A stretch of 64,000 nt of DNA. Origin: Pseudomonas citri (GTDB lineage: Bacteria > Pseudomonadota > Gammaproteobacteria > Pseudomonadales > Pseudomonadaceae). The position numbers and the translations under genes are program-made. The notes beneath the pieces were generated by a model. The model saw nothing but the letters and a program-made list of their open reading frames with translations, was not told the origin of the DNA and made no database searches. The DNA is taken from assembly GCF_025336485.1 (NCBI RefSeq), contig NZ_JAODAB010000013.1, forward strand, positions 1 through 64,000, written 5' to 3'. Below, piece by piece: positions 10,570 through 20,494 of this stretch. Within the stretch, counting starts at the first letter, position 1. Every line of letters starts with the position of its first letter.

Positions 10570-10658
10570 TGTGGGAGCAAGGCTTGCCCGCGATGAAGGC
10601 GACACGGTTCCTACCCTGAAACGAGGCGCCTGTTTCGCGAGCAAGCTTTGCTCCCACA
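10570..10658. repeat. REP doublet (REPIN-like)
   Basis: Inverted units TGTGGGAGCAAGGCTTGCC at 10570 and GCGAGCAAGCTTTGCTCCCACA ending at 10658, about 45 bases apart, between glpR and the glpD promoter. Same family as the elements at 6290 and 36005. Confidence 0.8.
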
Positions 10659-10706
10659 ACTCCTCCTCGCCACAAAGGCGTGCCAGAGCAACGCCTTGCC
10701 GCCTAA

Positions 10707-10817
10707 ATGTTCGAAAATTTTCTTTTAAGCCTCTTTCGATGAGTATTTTCAATCGAAAGCGGCTAGTCGTTACTTGGCTTATGGGCTAGTATTTTCGCAA
10801 ATGAACATTCATGTTCG
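10707..10817 (+). promoter_or_regulatory. glpD promoter with clustered GlpR operators
   Basis: Several GlpR-like sites: ATGTTCGAAAATTTTC (from 10708), TTTTCAATCGAAAG (10746-10759), TATTTTCGCAAATGAACATT (10790-10809, about 17 of 20 to the E. coli operator consensus) and GAACATTCATGTTC (10804-10817). The last two overlap just ahead of glpD. This is an AT-rich island in GC-rich DNA and should be the glpD control region. Confidence 0.65.
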
Positions 10818-10853
10818 AATTCAAATGTTACGAAAAGAGCCCGAGGCCAGCCG

Positions 10854-12392
10854 ATGCCCACCTCCACGTTGCCTACTCCCCCTATCGCCGAAATCTACGA
10901 CATTGCCGTCATTGGCGGCGGTATCAATGGCGTAGGGATTGCCGCGGATGCTGCCGGTCGCGGCCTTTCGGTATTCCTTTGCGAAAAGGACGACCTGGCC
11001 AGCCACACGTCGTCGGCCAGCAGCAAGCTGATCCATGGCGGCCTGCGTTACCTCGAACATTATGAATTCCGCCTGGTGCGCGAGGCACTGGCCGAGCGCG
11101 AAGTGTTGCTGACCAAGGCACCTCATATCGTCAAGCAAATGCGCTTCGTCCTGCCTCACCGTCCGCACTTGCGTCCGGCGTGGATGATTCGCGCCGGCCT
11201 GTTCCTCTACGATCATCTGGGCAAACGCGAGCAGCTTGCCGGCTCCAGAAGCTTGAAGTTCGGCGCGGACAGCGTCTTGAAAAGCGAAATCACCAAAGGC
11301 TTCGAATACTCCGACTGCTGGGTCGACGATGCGCGACTGGTGGTGCTCAACGCCATGGCGGCCCGGGAGAAAGGCGCGCATGTGCATACCCGCACTCGTT
11401 GCGTGAACGCCCGTCGCAGCAAAGGCTTGTGGCACTTGCAGCTGGAACGTGTCGACGGCAGCTTGTTCTCGATCCGGACCAAGGCGCTGGTAAACGCCGC
11501 TGGGCCGTGGGTCGCCCAGTTCATTCGCGATGACCTGAAGATGGATTCGCCCTACGGCATCCGCCTGATCCAGGGCAGCCACCTGATCGTGCCGAAACTC
11601 TACGAAGGCGAGCATGCGCACATTCTTCAAAACGAAGACCAGCGCATCGTGTTCACCATTCCGTACCTGAACCAATTCACCCTGATCGGCACCACCGATC
11701 GCGAATACACCGGTGACCCGGCCAAAGTGGCGATCACCGAAGGCGAAACCGATTATCTGCTCCAAGTGGTCAACGCGCACTTCAAGAAACAGATCAGCCG
11801 CGACGACATCCTGCACAGTTATTCCGGCGTGCGTCCGCTGTGCAACGACGAATCCGACAACCCTTCGGCTGTCACCCGGGACTACACCCTGGCGCTGTCG
11901 GGCAGCGGAGAAGAAGCGCCGCTGCTGTCGGTGTTCGGCGGCAAGCTGACCACCTACCGCAAGCTGGCCGAATCGGCCATGACGCAACTGGCCCCCTACT
12001 TCACGCAGATGCATGCGAGCTGGACCGCCATAGAAGCCCTCCCCGGCGGCGAGAACATGACTACCCCACAGGCACTGTGCTCGGCGATCCGCGACAAGTT
12101 CGACTGGCTGCCCACCGACATCGCCCGCCGCTGGGCCACCACCTACGGCAGCCGCACCTGGCGCATGCTCGAAGGCGTACATAACCTCAGCGACCTGGGC
12201 GAGCACATCGGCGCCGGCCTTTATACCCGCGAAGTCGATTACCTGTGCAGCGACGAATGGGCTGTCGACGCCCAGGACATCTTGTGGCGCCGCAGCAAGC
12301 TGGGCCTGTTCACCACCCCGGGCGAACAGGAAAAGCTGCAGCAGTACCTGAACAAGGTCGAGCAGAGCCGTCGCAAGATAGAAGCGGCCTGA
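10854..12392 (+). CDS. glpD: aerobic glycerol-3-phosphate dehydrogenase
   Basis: Membrane-associated FAD enzyme that oxidises glycerol 3-phosphate to dihydroxyacetone phosphate and feeds electrons to quinone. The 512-residue protein has the FAD dinucleotide motif IAVIGGGINGVGIAAD-like segment near residue 20, SSASSKLIHGGLRYLE, and FGGKLTTYRKLAE in the C-terminal half. GAGG precedes the ATG. It has its own promoter region with GlpR sites and ends at a strong terminator, so it forms a transcription unit separate from glpKR. Confidence 0.96.
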   Translation: MPTSTLPTPPIAEIYDIAVIGGGINGVGIAADAAGRGLSVFLCEKDDLASHTSSASSKLIHGGLRYLEHYEFRLVREALAEREVLLTKAPHIVKQMRFVLPHRPHLRPAWMIRAGLFLYDHLGKREQLAGSRSLKFGADSVLKSEITKGFEYSDCWVDDARLVVLNAMAAREKGAHVHTRTRCVNARRSKGLWHLQLERVDGSLFSIRTKALVNAAGPWVAQFIRDDLKMDSPYGIRLIQGSHLIVPKLYEGEHAHILQNEDQRIVFTIPYLNQFTLIGTTDREYTGDPAKVAITEGETDYLLQVVNAHFKKQISRDDILHSYSGVRPLCNDESDNPSAVTRDYTLALSGSGEEAPLLSVFGGKLTTYRKLAESAMTQLAPYFTQMHASWTAIEALPGGENMTTPQALCSAIRDKFDWLPTDIARRWATTYGSRTWRMLEGVHNLSDLGEHIGAGLYTREVDYLCSDEWAVDAQDILWRRSKLGLFTTPGEQEKLQQYLNKVEQSRRKIEAA

Positions 12393-12416
12393 AGGACAGA
12401 GCCCGCTAGACCGAAG

Positions 12417-12446
12417 GCCCCTGAATCCACGATTCAGGGGCTTTTT
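12417..12446 (+). terminator. rho-independent terminator of glpD
   Basis: Perfect 11-bp stem GCCCCTGAATC / GATTCAGGGGC with a three-base loop followed by TTTTT, 24 bases after the glpD stop. Confidence 0.93.
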
Positions 12447-12494
12447 GCCTTCTTAAGCGCGCTCCCACGAAGCTCGCTGCAAAGACAGAAAACA

Positions 12495-12539
12495 TTCGGT
12501 TTTCCGAACACGACTCATCAGTCAATTCGGCTAACCGGA
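12495..12539 (+). promoter_or_regulatory. two AauR enhancer sites
   Basis: TTCGGTTTTCCGAA (12495-12508) is a perfect match to the TTCGG-N4-CCGAA element described for AauR in pseudomonads. A second copy, TTCGGCTAACCGGA (12526-12539), has one mismatch. They lie about 75-120 bases before the -24 element, a normal distance for a sigma-54 activator. Confidence 0.8.
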
Positions 12540-12614
12540 TAAATCAATCCCAGAAAACCTGAAACAAAACATTAATTTCCTTATAAAACAATCATATAGC
12601 CATGCACACCTGGC

Positions 12615-12631
12615 TTGGCACGCCTCATGCT
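12615..12631 (+). promoter_or_regulatory. sigma-54 promoter of aatJ
   Basis: TTGGCACGCCTCATGCT fits the -24/-12 consensus TGGCACG-N4-TTGC, with GG at 12617-12618 and GC at 12629-12630 exactly ten bases apart. Transcription should start near 12642, leaving a leader of about 105 bases before aatJ. A longer in-frame aatJ reading would begin inside this promoter, which argues against it. Confidence 0.85.
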
Positions 12632-12748
12632 CTACACTCCCTCGAGACGAATGCCTGTACGCCAACACAACAGGAGCTGGCAGGTATTTCGAAGTACTCA
12701 GGGCCGATGAACCGGCTGAATAAAAAAAACAATGTCGAGGAAACACCG

Positions 12749-13663
12749 ATGCGTATCGTTCCCCATCTCCTGGGCGCAGCCATGGCTGCCGCTCTGATCA
12801 GCACTCCGGCTTTCGCGGCCGAACTGACCGGCACACTGAAAAAAATCAAAGAGTCCGGCGTCATTACGCTCGGGCATCGCGACGCTTCCATTCCGTTTTC
12901 CTACATCGCAGACGCTTCCGGCAAACCGGTCGGCTACTCCCACGACATTCAACTGAAAGTCGTCGAAGCCCTGAAAAAAGACCTGGGCATGCCTGACCTG
13001 CAAGTCAAGTACAACCTCGTCACTTCGCAAACACGTATCCCGCTGGTGCAGAACGGCACCGTGGACCTGGAGTGCGGCTCCACCACCAACAACGTCGAGC
13101 GTCAGCAGCAGGTTGACTTCTCCGTGGGCATCTTCGAGATCGGTACCCGCCTGCTCTCCAAGAAGGACTCCAAGTACAAGGATTTCGACGATCTGAAAGG
13201 CAAGAACGTCGTGACCACCGCCGGCACCACCTCCGAGCGCCTGCTCAAGGCCATGAACGCCGACAAGCAGATGGGCATGAACGTGATCTCCGCCAAAGAC
13301 CACGGCGAATCCTTCCAGATGCTGGAATCGGGTCGTGCCGTCGCGTTCATGATGGACGATGCGCTGCTGGCCGGCGAAGCCGCCAAGGCCAAGAAAGCCG
13401 ATGACTGGGCCGTGACCGGTACTCCGCAGTCCTACGAAATCTATGGCTGCATGATGCGCAAAGGCGACGAGCCGTTCAAAAAGGCTGTCGATGAGGCCAT
13501 CAAGGCCACCTACGCGTCGGGCGAGATCAACAAGATCTACGAAAAATGGTTCATGCAACCCATCCCACCAAAAGGCCTGAACCTGAACTTCCCGATGAGC
13601 GACGAACTCAAGACCCTGATCGCCAACCCGACCGACAAAGCGGCTGACGACAAGAAATCCTGA
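12749..13663 (+). CDS. aatJ: glutamate/aspartate ABC transporter substrate-binding protein
   Basis: Periplasmic binding protein of 304 residues (GltI/AatJ type). A clear Sec signal peptide ends in STPAFAAE. The SBP family-3 fold follows, with GVITLGHRDASIPFSY, the QTRIPLVQNGTVDLECG segment and TSERLLKAMNADKQ. It captures glutamate and aspartate (and amides after deamidation) for the AatQMP complex. Start at 12749 gives the signal peptide directly. A stem-loop without a U-run separates it from aatQ, which may let more binding protein than permease be made. Confidence 0.94.
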   Translation: MRIVPHLLGAAMAAALISTPAFAAELTGTLKKIKESGVITLGHRDASIPFSYIADASGKPVGYSHDIQLKVVEALKKDLGMPDLQVKYNLVTSQTRIPLVQNGTVDLECGSTTNNVERQQQVDFSVGIFEIGTRLLSKKDSKYKDFDDLKGKNVVTTAGTTSERLLKAMNADKQMGMNVISAKDHGESFQMLESGRAVAFMMDDALLAGEAAKAKKADDWAVTGTPQSYEIYGCMMRKGDEPFKKAVDEAIKATYASGEINKIYEKWFMQPIPPKGLNLNFPMSDELKTLIANPTDKAADDKKS

Positions 13664-13679
13664 TTTCTGACTAGTCTTC

Positions 13680-13707
13680 TCCTGAAAGGACACGCGTCCT
13701 TTCAGGA
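13680..13707 (+). promoter_or_regulatory. intergenic stem-loop between aatJ and aatQ
   Basis: Perfect 12-bp stem TCCTGAAAGGAC / GTCCTTTCAGGA with a four-base loop, 16 bases after the aatJ stop, with no following U-run. It is more likely an mRNA-stabilising or partial read-through element than a full terminator. A second possible hairpin, CGAGCCGTGG...CACGATCG, follows before aatQ. Confidence 0.7.
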
Positions 13708-13850
13708 GGCCGCCACTCCCTGCTGGCAAAAAGGAAACGCTCTGGACGGTGAGGTCGAGCCGTGGGTGTGTACCCGTTCGTCACGATCGGGTGGGAAAGG
13801 ATTTTCCCCTGCAGACATTTGTACATTGATCGATCTGAGGGGAGACCCTA

Positions 13851-14597
13851 ATGAATTACAACTGGGACTGGGGCGTGTTCTTCAAGTCCACCGGCGTGGG
13901 CAGCGAGACCTATCTCGACTGGTACGTGGCCGGCCTGGGCTGGACCATCGCCATCGCCGTCGTCGCCTGGATCATCGCCCTGCTGCTGGGCTCGATCCTG
14001 GGCGTGATGCGCACCGTGCCGAACCGGCTGGTGTCGGGCATCGCCACCTGCTACGTGGAGCTCTTTCGTAACGTACCGCTGCTGGTGCAGCTGTTCATCT
14101 GGTACTTCCTGGTGCCCGACCTGCTGCCGGAAAACCTGCAGGAGTGGTACAAACAGGACCTGAACCCGACTACCTCGGCCTACCTGAGCGTCGTCGTGTG
14201 CCTGGGCCTGTTCACCGCCGCCCGGGTCTGCGAGCAGGTTCGCACCGGTATCCAGGCGCTGCCACGCGGCCAGGAATCCGCCGCCCGCGCCATGGGCTTC
14301 AAACTGCCGCAGATCTACTGGAACGTGCTGCTGCCCCAGGCCTACCGGATCATCATTCCGCCGCTGACCTCGGAATTCCTCAACGTCTTCAAGAACTCCT
14401 CCGTGGCCTCGCTGATCGGCCTGATGGAACTGCTCGCGCAAACCAAGCAGACCGCCGAGTTCTCCGCCAACCTGTTCGAAGCCTTCACCCTGGCGACGCT
14501 GATCTACTTCACCCTGAACATGAGCCTGATGTTGCTCATGCGCATGGTCGAGAAGAAAGTCGCGGTGCCCGGCCTGATCTCCGTAGGGGGTAAATGA
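13851..14597 (+). CDS. aatQ: acidic amino acid ABC transporter permease
   Basis: Inner-membrane permease of 248 residues, GltJ/HisM-like, with an N-terminal extension (NYNWDWGVFFKS...) typical of GltJ. Hydrophobic spans lie near residues 25-50, 65-90, 110-130 and 200-230. The EAA cytoplasmic loop (QESAARAMGFKLPQIYWNV) contacts the AatP ATPase. AGGGGA precedes the ATG. The stop overlaps aatM by four bases. Confidence 0.93.
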   Translation: MNYNWDWGVFFKSTGVGSETYLDWYVAGLGWTIAIAVVAWIIALLLGSILGVMRTVPNRLVSGIATCYVELFRNVPLLVQLFIWYFLVPDLLPENLQEWYKQDLNPTTSAYLSVVVCLGLFTAARVCEQVRTGIQALPRGQESAARAMGFKLPQIYWNVLLPQAYRIIIPPLTSEFLNVFKNSSVASLIGLMELLAQTKQTAEFSANLFEAFTLATLIYFTLNMSLMLLMRMVEKKVAVPGLISVGGK

Positions 14598-15268
14598 TGG
14601 AATTCGATTTCAGTGGCGTCGTCCCGGCCATCCCCGGCTTGTGGAACGGCATGGTCATGACCCTCAAGTTGATGGCCCTGGGCGTGGTTGGCGGGATCAT
14701 CCTGGGGACGATCCTGGCCCTGATGCGCCTGTCCCATAACCGGCTGCTGTCCAATTTCGCCGGGGCCTACGTCAACTATTTCCGCTCGATCCCGCTGCTG
14801 CTGGTCATCACCTGGTTCTACCTGGCGGTGCCGTTCGTACTGCGCTGGATCACCGGCGAGGACACACCGATCGGTGCATTCGGCTCCTGCATCGTGGCGT
14901 TCATGATGTTCGAAGCGGCGTACTTCTGCGAAATCGTCCGGGCCGGCGTGCAGTCGATCCCCAAGGGCCAGATGGGCGCCGCCCAGGCGCTGGGCATGAA
15001 TTATGGCCAGACCATGCGCCTGATCATCCTGCCCCAGGCGTTTCGCAAGATGACCCCGCTGCTGCTGCAACAAAGCATCATCCTGTTCCAGGACACCTCG
15101 TTGGTCTACACCGTCGGCCTGGTGGATTTCCTCAATGCCTCGCGGGCCAGTGGCGACATCATCGGCCGCTCCAATGAGTTCCTGATCGTCGCAGGTCTCG
15201 TGTACTTCACCATCAGCTTTGCCGCTTCGCAGCTGGTCAAGCGTCTGCAAAAAAGGTTCGCCGTATGA
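14594..15268 (+). CDS. aatM: acidic amino acid ABC transporter permease
   Basis: Second permease, 224 residues, GltK-like. The EAA loop reads QMGAAQALGMNYGQTMRLI; membrane spans lie near residues 20-45, 55-80, 90-110 and 190-215. It overlaps aatQ (ATGA at 14594) and its own stop overlaps the aatP start (ATGA at 15265), so the three genes are translationally coupled. There is a second possible ATG one codon in. Confidence 0.93.
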   Translation: MMEFDFSGVVPAIPGLWNGMVMTLKLMALGVVGGIILGTILALMRLSHNRLLSNFAGAYVNYFRSIPLLLVITWFYLAVPFVLRWITGEDTPIGAFGSCIVAFMMFEAAYFCEIVRAGVQSIPKGQMGAAQALGMNYGQTMRLIILPQAFRKMTPLLLQQSIILFQDTSLVYTVGLVDFLNASRASGDIIGRSNEFLIVAGLVYFTISFAASQLVKRLQKRFAV

Positions 15269-15999
15269 TCTCTATCAAGAACATCAACAAGTGGTATGGG
15301 GACTTCCAGGTACTGACCAATTGCAGCACCGAGGTCAGCAAGGGTGAAGTGGTGGTGGTGTGCGGGCCGTCGGGTTCGGGCAAGTCCACGCTGATCAAAT
15401 GCGTGAACGCCCTGGAGCCCTTCCAGAAGGGCGACATCGTGGTGGACGGCACCTCCATCGCCGACCCGAAGACCAACCTGCCGAAACTGCGCTCCCGCGT
15501 GGGCATGGTGTTCCAGCATTTCGAGCTGTTCCCGCACCTGACCATCACCGAGAACCTGACCATCGCGCAGATCAAGGTGCTGGGCCGCAGCAAGCAAGAA
15601 GCCACCAAGAAAGGCCTGCAGTTGCTCGAGCGCGTTGGCCTGGCAGCCCACGCCCACAAGCACCCGGGCCAACTCTCCGGGGGCCAGCAGCAACGCGTGG
15701 CGATTGCCCGTGCGTTGGCGATGGACCCGGTGGTGATGCTGTTCGACGAACCGACGTCGGCCCTTGACCCGGAAATGGTCAACGAAGTGCTCGACGTGAT
15801 GGTGCAACTGGCCCACGAAGGCATGACCATGATGTGCGTGACCCACGAAATGGGCTTCGCCCGCAAAGTGGCGAACCGGGTGATCTTCATGGACCAGGGC
15901 CAGATCATCGAAGACTGCAAGAAGGAAGAGTTCTTCGGCGACATCAGCGCCCGCTCCGAACGTGCGCAGCACTTCCTCGAGAAAATCCTGCAGCACTAA
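15265..15999 (+). CDS. aatP: acidic amino acid ABC transporter ATPase
   Basis: ATPase of 244 residues, GltL-like, energising AatQM. Walker A GPSGSGKST (near residue 36), Q-loop FQHFELFPHLT, signature LSGGQQQRVAIARAL, Walker B VMLFDEPTSALDPEMV and switch histidine in VTHEMGFA are intact. It is the last transporter gene. A palindrome follows, then the sensor/regulator pair aauSR. Confidence 0.94.
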   Translation: MISIKNINKWYGDFQVLTNCSTEVSKGEVVVVCGPSGSGKSTLIKCVNALEPFQKGDIVVDGTSIADPKTNLPKLRSRVGMVFQHFELFPHLTITENLTIAQIKVLGRSKQEATKKGLQLLERVGLAAHAHKHPGQLSGGQQQRVAIARALAMDPVVMLFDEPTSALDPEMVNEVLDVMVQLAHEGMTMMCVTHEMGFARKVANRVIFMDQGQIIEDCKKEEFFGDISARSERAQHFLEKILQH

Positions 16000-16023
16000 G
16001 CGTCGCCTTCTTCAGGCACGCTT

Positions 16024-16053
16024 GATCCTGTGGCGAGGTATCGCCACAGGATC
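16024..16053. repeat. palindrome after aatP
   Basis: Perfect 13-bp inverted repeat GATCCTGTGGCGA / TCGCCACAGGATC with loop GGTA, 24 bases after aatP. It has no U-run. It resembles the GTGGCGA-type REP unit at 56141 and may stabilise the aatJQMP message or attenuate entry into aauSR. Confidence 0.75.
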
Positions 16054-16102
16054 GCGCTCCAAGGACGAGCGCAGCCACACTGGTTGACCCAAGGCTTCTG
16101 TG

Positions 16103-18000
16103 ATGAAATGCGACCCCACCCTCTATCGCGCCGCGCCGCCATCACTCGCCGTGAAACCCCGCCTGATCCGCCACCTGTTCCTCCCGCCGCTGATCATTGC
16201 CCTGATGATCGGCCTGGGTTACCTCGGTTTCTGGATCAGCGAACACTATGGCATTCGCAACCTCGCCGAGAACGGCGAACGCCAACTCGAGCTCCACGCC
16301 CGTGCTGTCGAGAGCGAGATCAGCAAGTACACCTACCTGCCCAGCCTGCTGGAGCTTGAGTCCAGCGTCTCGCAACTGCTCGAGGACCCGACGCCCGAGC
16401 ATCGCAAGACCGTCAACGAATACCTCGAAGGCCTGAACCGCCGCAGCCGCAGCCGGGCCATTTATGTGATGGACACCACCGGCCGGGTCATGGCCACCAG
16501 CAACTGGCGCGACGTCGACAGTTACCTGGGTGAAGACCTGTCCTTTCGCGCCTATTTCCAGAACGCCGTGCGTGGTCAACCGGGGCGTTTCTACGGCATC
16601 GGCAGCACCAATGGCGAACCCGGCTACTACCTCGCCCACGGCCTGGAGCAACAGGGTAAGATCATCGGCGTCGCCGTGGTCAAGGTACGCCTCGAAGCCA
16701 TGGAAGAGCGCTGGCAACGGGCGCGCCTGGAAGCGTTCGTCAGCGACGAGAACGGCATCATCATCCTGTCCAGCGATCCGGCGCGACGCCTCAAGTCGGT
16801 TCGCCCCCTGAGCGACGACACCAAGGAGCGCCTGGCCCGCAGCCTGCAATATTACTGGTTCCCCCTCAACGAGCTGATTCCGCTGGCCCGCGAGCGGCTG
16901 GCCGAGGGAATGGAGCTGCTGACCTTCCCGGCCAACGCCGAAGTCGCGGCCGACAACCCCGCCAGCAGCTACCTCTCCCAGACCCGGCCCCTGAACGACA
17001 CCCCCTGGAACTTCACCTTGCTGACGCCGCTGGAAGACCTGCGCCGCCAGGCGATCAACCAGGGCATCCTGGTGGCCGTGGCCTTTGCCCTGGTGGCGTT
17101 CCTGCTGATCGCCTGGAACGAACGGCGCAAGGTCATCGCCACCCGCCTCGCCGCCCGCGAGGCCTTGCAGGAGGCCAACAACCAGCTCGAGCGTCGGATT
17201 ACCGAACGCACCACCGACCTGCGGGCCAGCAACGAACGTCTCAAGGGCCAGATCCGCGAGCGACGGCAGGCCGAAGAGACCTTGCGCCGTGCCCAGGACG
17301 AGCTGGTGCAGGCCGGGAAGCTGGCCGCCATCGGCCAGATGTCCACCAGCATCGCCCACGAACTCAACCAGCCGCTGGCCGCGCTGCGGACCTTGTCCGG
17401 CAATACCGTGCGCTTTCTGGAACGGGGCCAGTTGGACATTGCCAGCACCAACCTCAAGACCATCAACGAACTGATCGACCGCATGGGCCGGATCACCGCC
17501 AGCCTGCGCGCCTTTGCCCGGCGCGGCGACGACCAGGGCCGGGCGAGCCTGGGCAAGGCGGTCGAGGCTGCGCTGCAATTGCTAGGCGGGCGCCTGGAAA
17601 ACCTCGACCTCCAGGTGCATAGCGATTTCGATGACGTCCAATTGCAAATCGATCAGACGCGCCTGGAACAGATCCTCGTGAACCTGGTTGGCAATGCCCT
17701 GGACGCCATGCAGACGCAACCCGAGCCACAGCTATGGCTCGAAGGCGACATCGCCGACGGCAAATATCGCCTGCGGGTACGGGACAACGGCCATGGCATC
17801 GACCCCGAGGCGCGCAAGCATCTGTTCGAGCCCTTTTTCACCACCAAGCCCGGCGAACAGGGCCTCGGCCTGGGGTTGACGCTCTCGGCGAGCCTGGCCG
17901 CCGCCGCGGGCGGGCACCTGGGCGTCGAATACCCGGTCGAGCGTGGCACCACCTTCGTCCTCAGTTTACCGTTGGTAAGCCCTTCACCTGCCGAGCCGCT

Positions 18001-18004
<4 letters not shown>
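16103..18004 (+). CDS. aauS: sensor histidine kinase for acidic amino acid use
   Basis: DctB-like membrane kinase of about 633 residues. One span near residues 25-45, a large periplasmic sensory region of the double-Cache type, a second span near 320-337, a coiled coil (RRITERTTDLRASNERLK), then the HisKA box SIAHELNQPLAALRT with the phosphorylated His and an ATPase domain with LVNLVGNALDAM, DNGHGI and GLGLGLTLS. It senses acidic amino acids or their amides and phosphorylates AauR. A GTG one codon earlier is an alternative start. It overlaps aauR by four bases. Confidence 0.9.
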
Positions 18005-19329
<1,325 letters not shown>

Positions 19330-19344
19330 CGAGGCGGTCAACCT

Positions 19345-19683
19345 GTGGACCTGATTTTCAAGGCGGCGCTCGGTGCGGCCGTGGTGGTCATCCTGGCGAT
19401 GCTGGCCAAGACCAAGAACTATTACATCGCCGGGCTGGTGCCGCTGTTTCCCACGTTCGCCCTGATCGCCCATTACATCGTCGGCAAGGGCCGCTCGATA
19501 GACGATCTCAAGACCACCATCGTGTTTGGCATGTGGTCGATCATTCCGTACTTCGTCTATCTGGCGACGCTGTACGTGATGGTCGACCGTCTGCGCCTGG
19601 AGGCGTCGCTCGCCGTGGCGGCGGTGGCCTGGCTGATGGCGGCGACGGTGCTGGTCAGCGTCTGGATGAGGGTCCATGGCTGA
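19345..19683 (+). CDS. glpM: GlpM family membrane protein
   Basis: Small inner-membrane protein of 112 residues with about four spans (near 3-20, 27-45, 60-80 and 88-108), matching the GlpM family, which was linked to alginate production in P. aeruginosa; its molecular role is unknown. It starts with GTG at 19345, 15 bases after aauR, with GAGGCGG upstream. In P. aeruginosa glpM follows glpD directly; here the 6.9-kb aat-aau block lies between them. Confidence 0.85.
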   Translation: MDLIFKAALGAAVVVILAMLAKTKNYYIAGLVPLFPTFALIAHYIVGKGRSIDDLKTTIVFGMWSIIPYFVYLATLYVMVDRLRLEASLAVAAVAWLMAATVLVSVWMRVHG

Positions 19684-19707
19684 CGCAGCACCTTCGCAGC
19701 GGCGGGA

Positions 19708-20322
19708 TCAATAGCCGACGGTAAACCGCGTGCGGGAAAATTGCGGCGTTTCCACTTCATCGATCATCGCAATGGCGTAATCGGCAAAGCTGATCCAGCT
19801 GCGCCCGGCGCCGTCGAACAACAGGTGATCCTTGCCAACACGGAACTGACTGGTGCGCTCGGTTTCGACGAACTCCGCTGACGGCGAGAGGAAGGTCCAG
19901 TCCAGATCCGGCTCCTTGCGCAGCACGTCCAGGAACAACGCCCCGGCCGTGGCTTCAGCCAGGTATTCCTCCGGGAAGCCATCGCTGTCGACCACGCGGC
20001 TGTTGTCCGGTAGCAGCAACGAGCCGGCACCGCCCACCACCAGCAAACGCTTGACCCCGGCGGCTTTCACCGGCGCGATGACTTTGTCGGCCGGCACCGT
20101 GGAAAAGTGCGCGGCGCTGATCACCACGTCGTGCCCGGCGATGGCGGCGGCCAACGCCTCGCTGTCCAGCACGTCCAGTTGCTTGCTGGTCACCCCGGCC
20201 CTTTCACCGACTTTCGCGGTGTTACGGGCGATAGCCGTTACGCTGTGGCCGCGGCGCAGGGCTTCTTCCAACAGCTGGCTGCCGGCACGCCCCGTGGCGC
20301 CGATGATTGCGATCTTGCTCAT
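19708..20322 (-). CDS. NAD(P)-binding epimerase/reductase (NmrA/SDR-like)
   Basis: A 204-residue atypical short-chain dehydrogenase with N-terminal dinucleotide motif IAIIGATGRAGSQLLEEAL and VVISAAHFS. It belongs to the YtfG/NmrA-like reductase group; substrate unknown. Start chosen at MSKIAIIG (20322) because GGGAGA precedes it. It is divergent from a LysR regulator 172 bases away, a layout in which the regulator commonly controls the reductase gene. Confidence 0.85.
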   Translation of the reverse strand: MSKIAIIGATGRAGSQLLEEALRRGHSVTAIARNTAKVGERAGVTSKQLDVLDSEALAAAIAGHDVVISAAHFSTVPADKVIAPVKAAGVKRLLVVGGAGSLLLPDNSRVVDSDGFPEEYLAEATAGALFLDVLRKEPDLDWTFLSPSAEFVETERTSQFRVGKDHLLFDGAGRSWISFADYAIAMIDEVETPQFSRTRFTVGY

Positions 20323-20494
20323 GGTGTTCTCCCGTGATGACACGTCGTTGATTGTGAAGCGGTTAAGGAATGAGAAAGAGCTTAGGCTTTTTACGAAAAA
20401 TGCCTGCGCAACGCTTCATACAAATCCTAATCACCTGGTTCGTTCCAAAAAATGCGATGCTGCAACATAGTTTGTTTCTGAAAGCGGGCAAATC

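Noticed and set aside
12602..12748. Upstream extension of aatJ
   Set aside because: It would start inside the sigma-54 promoter, and the ATG at 12749 begins a clear signal peptide.
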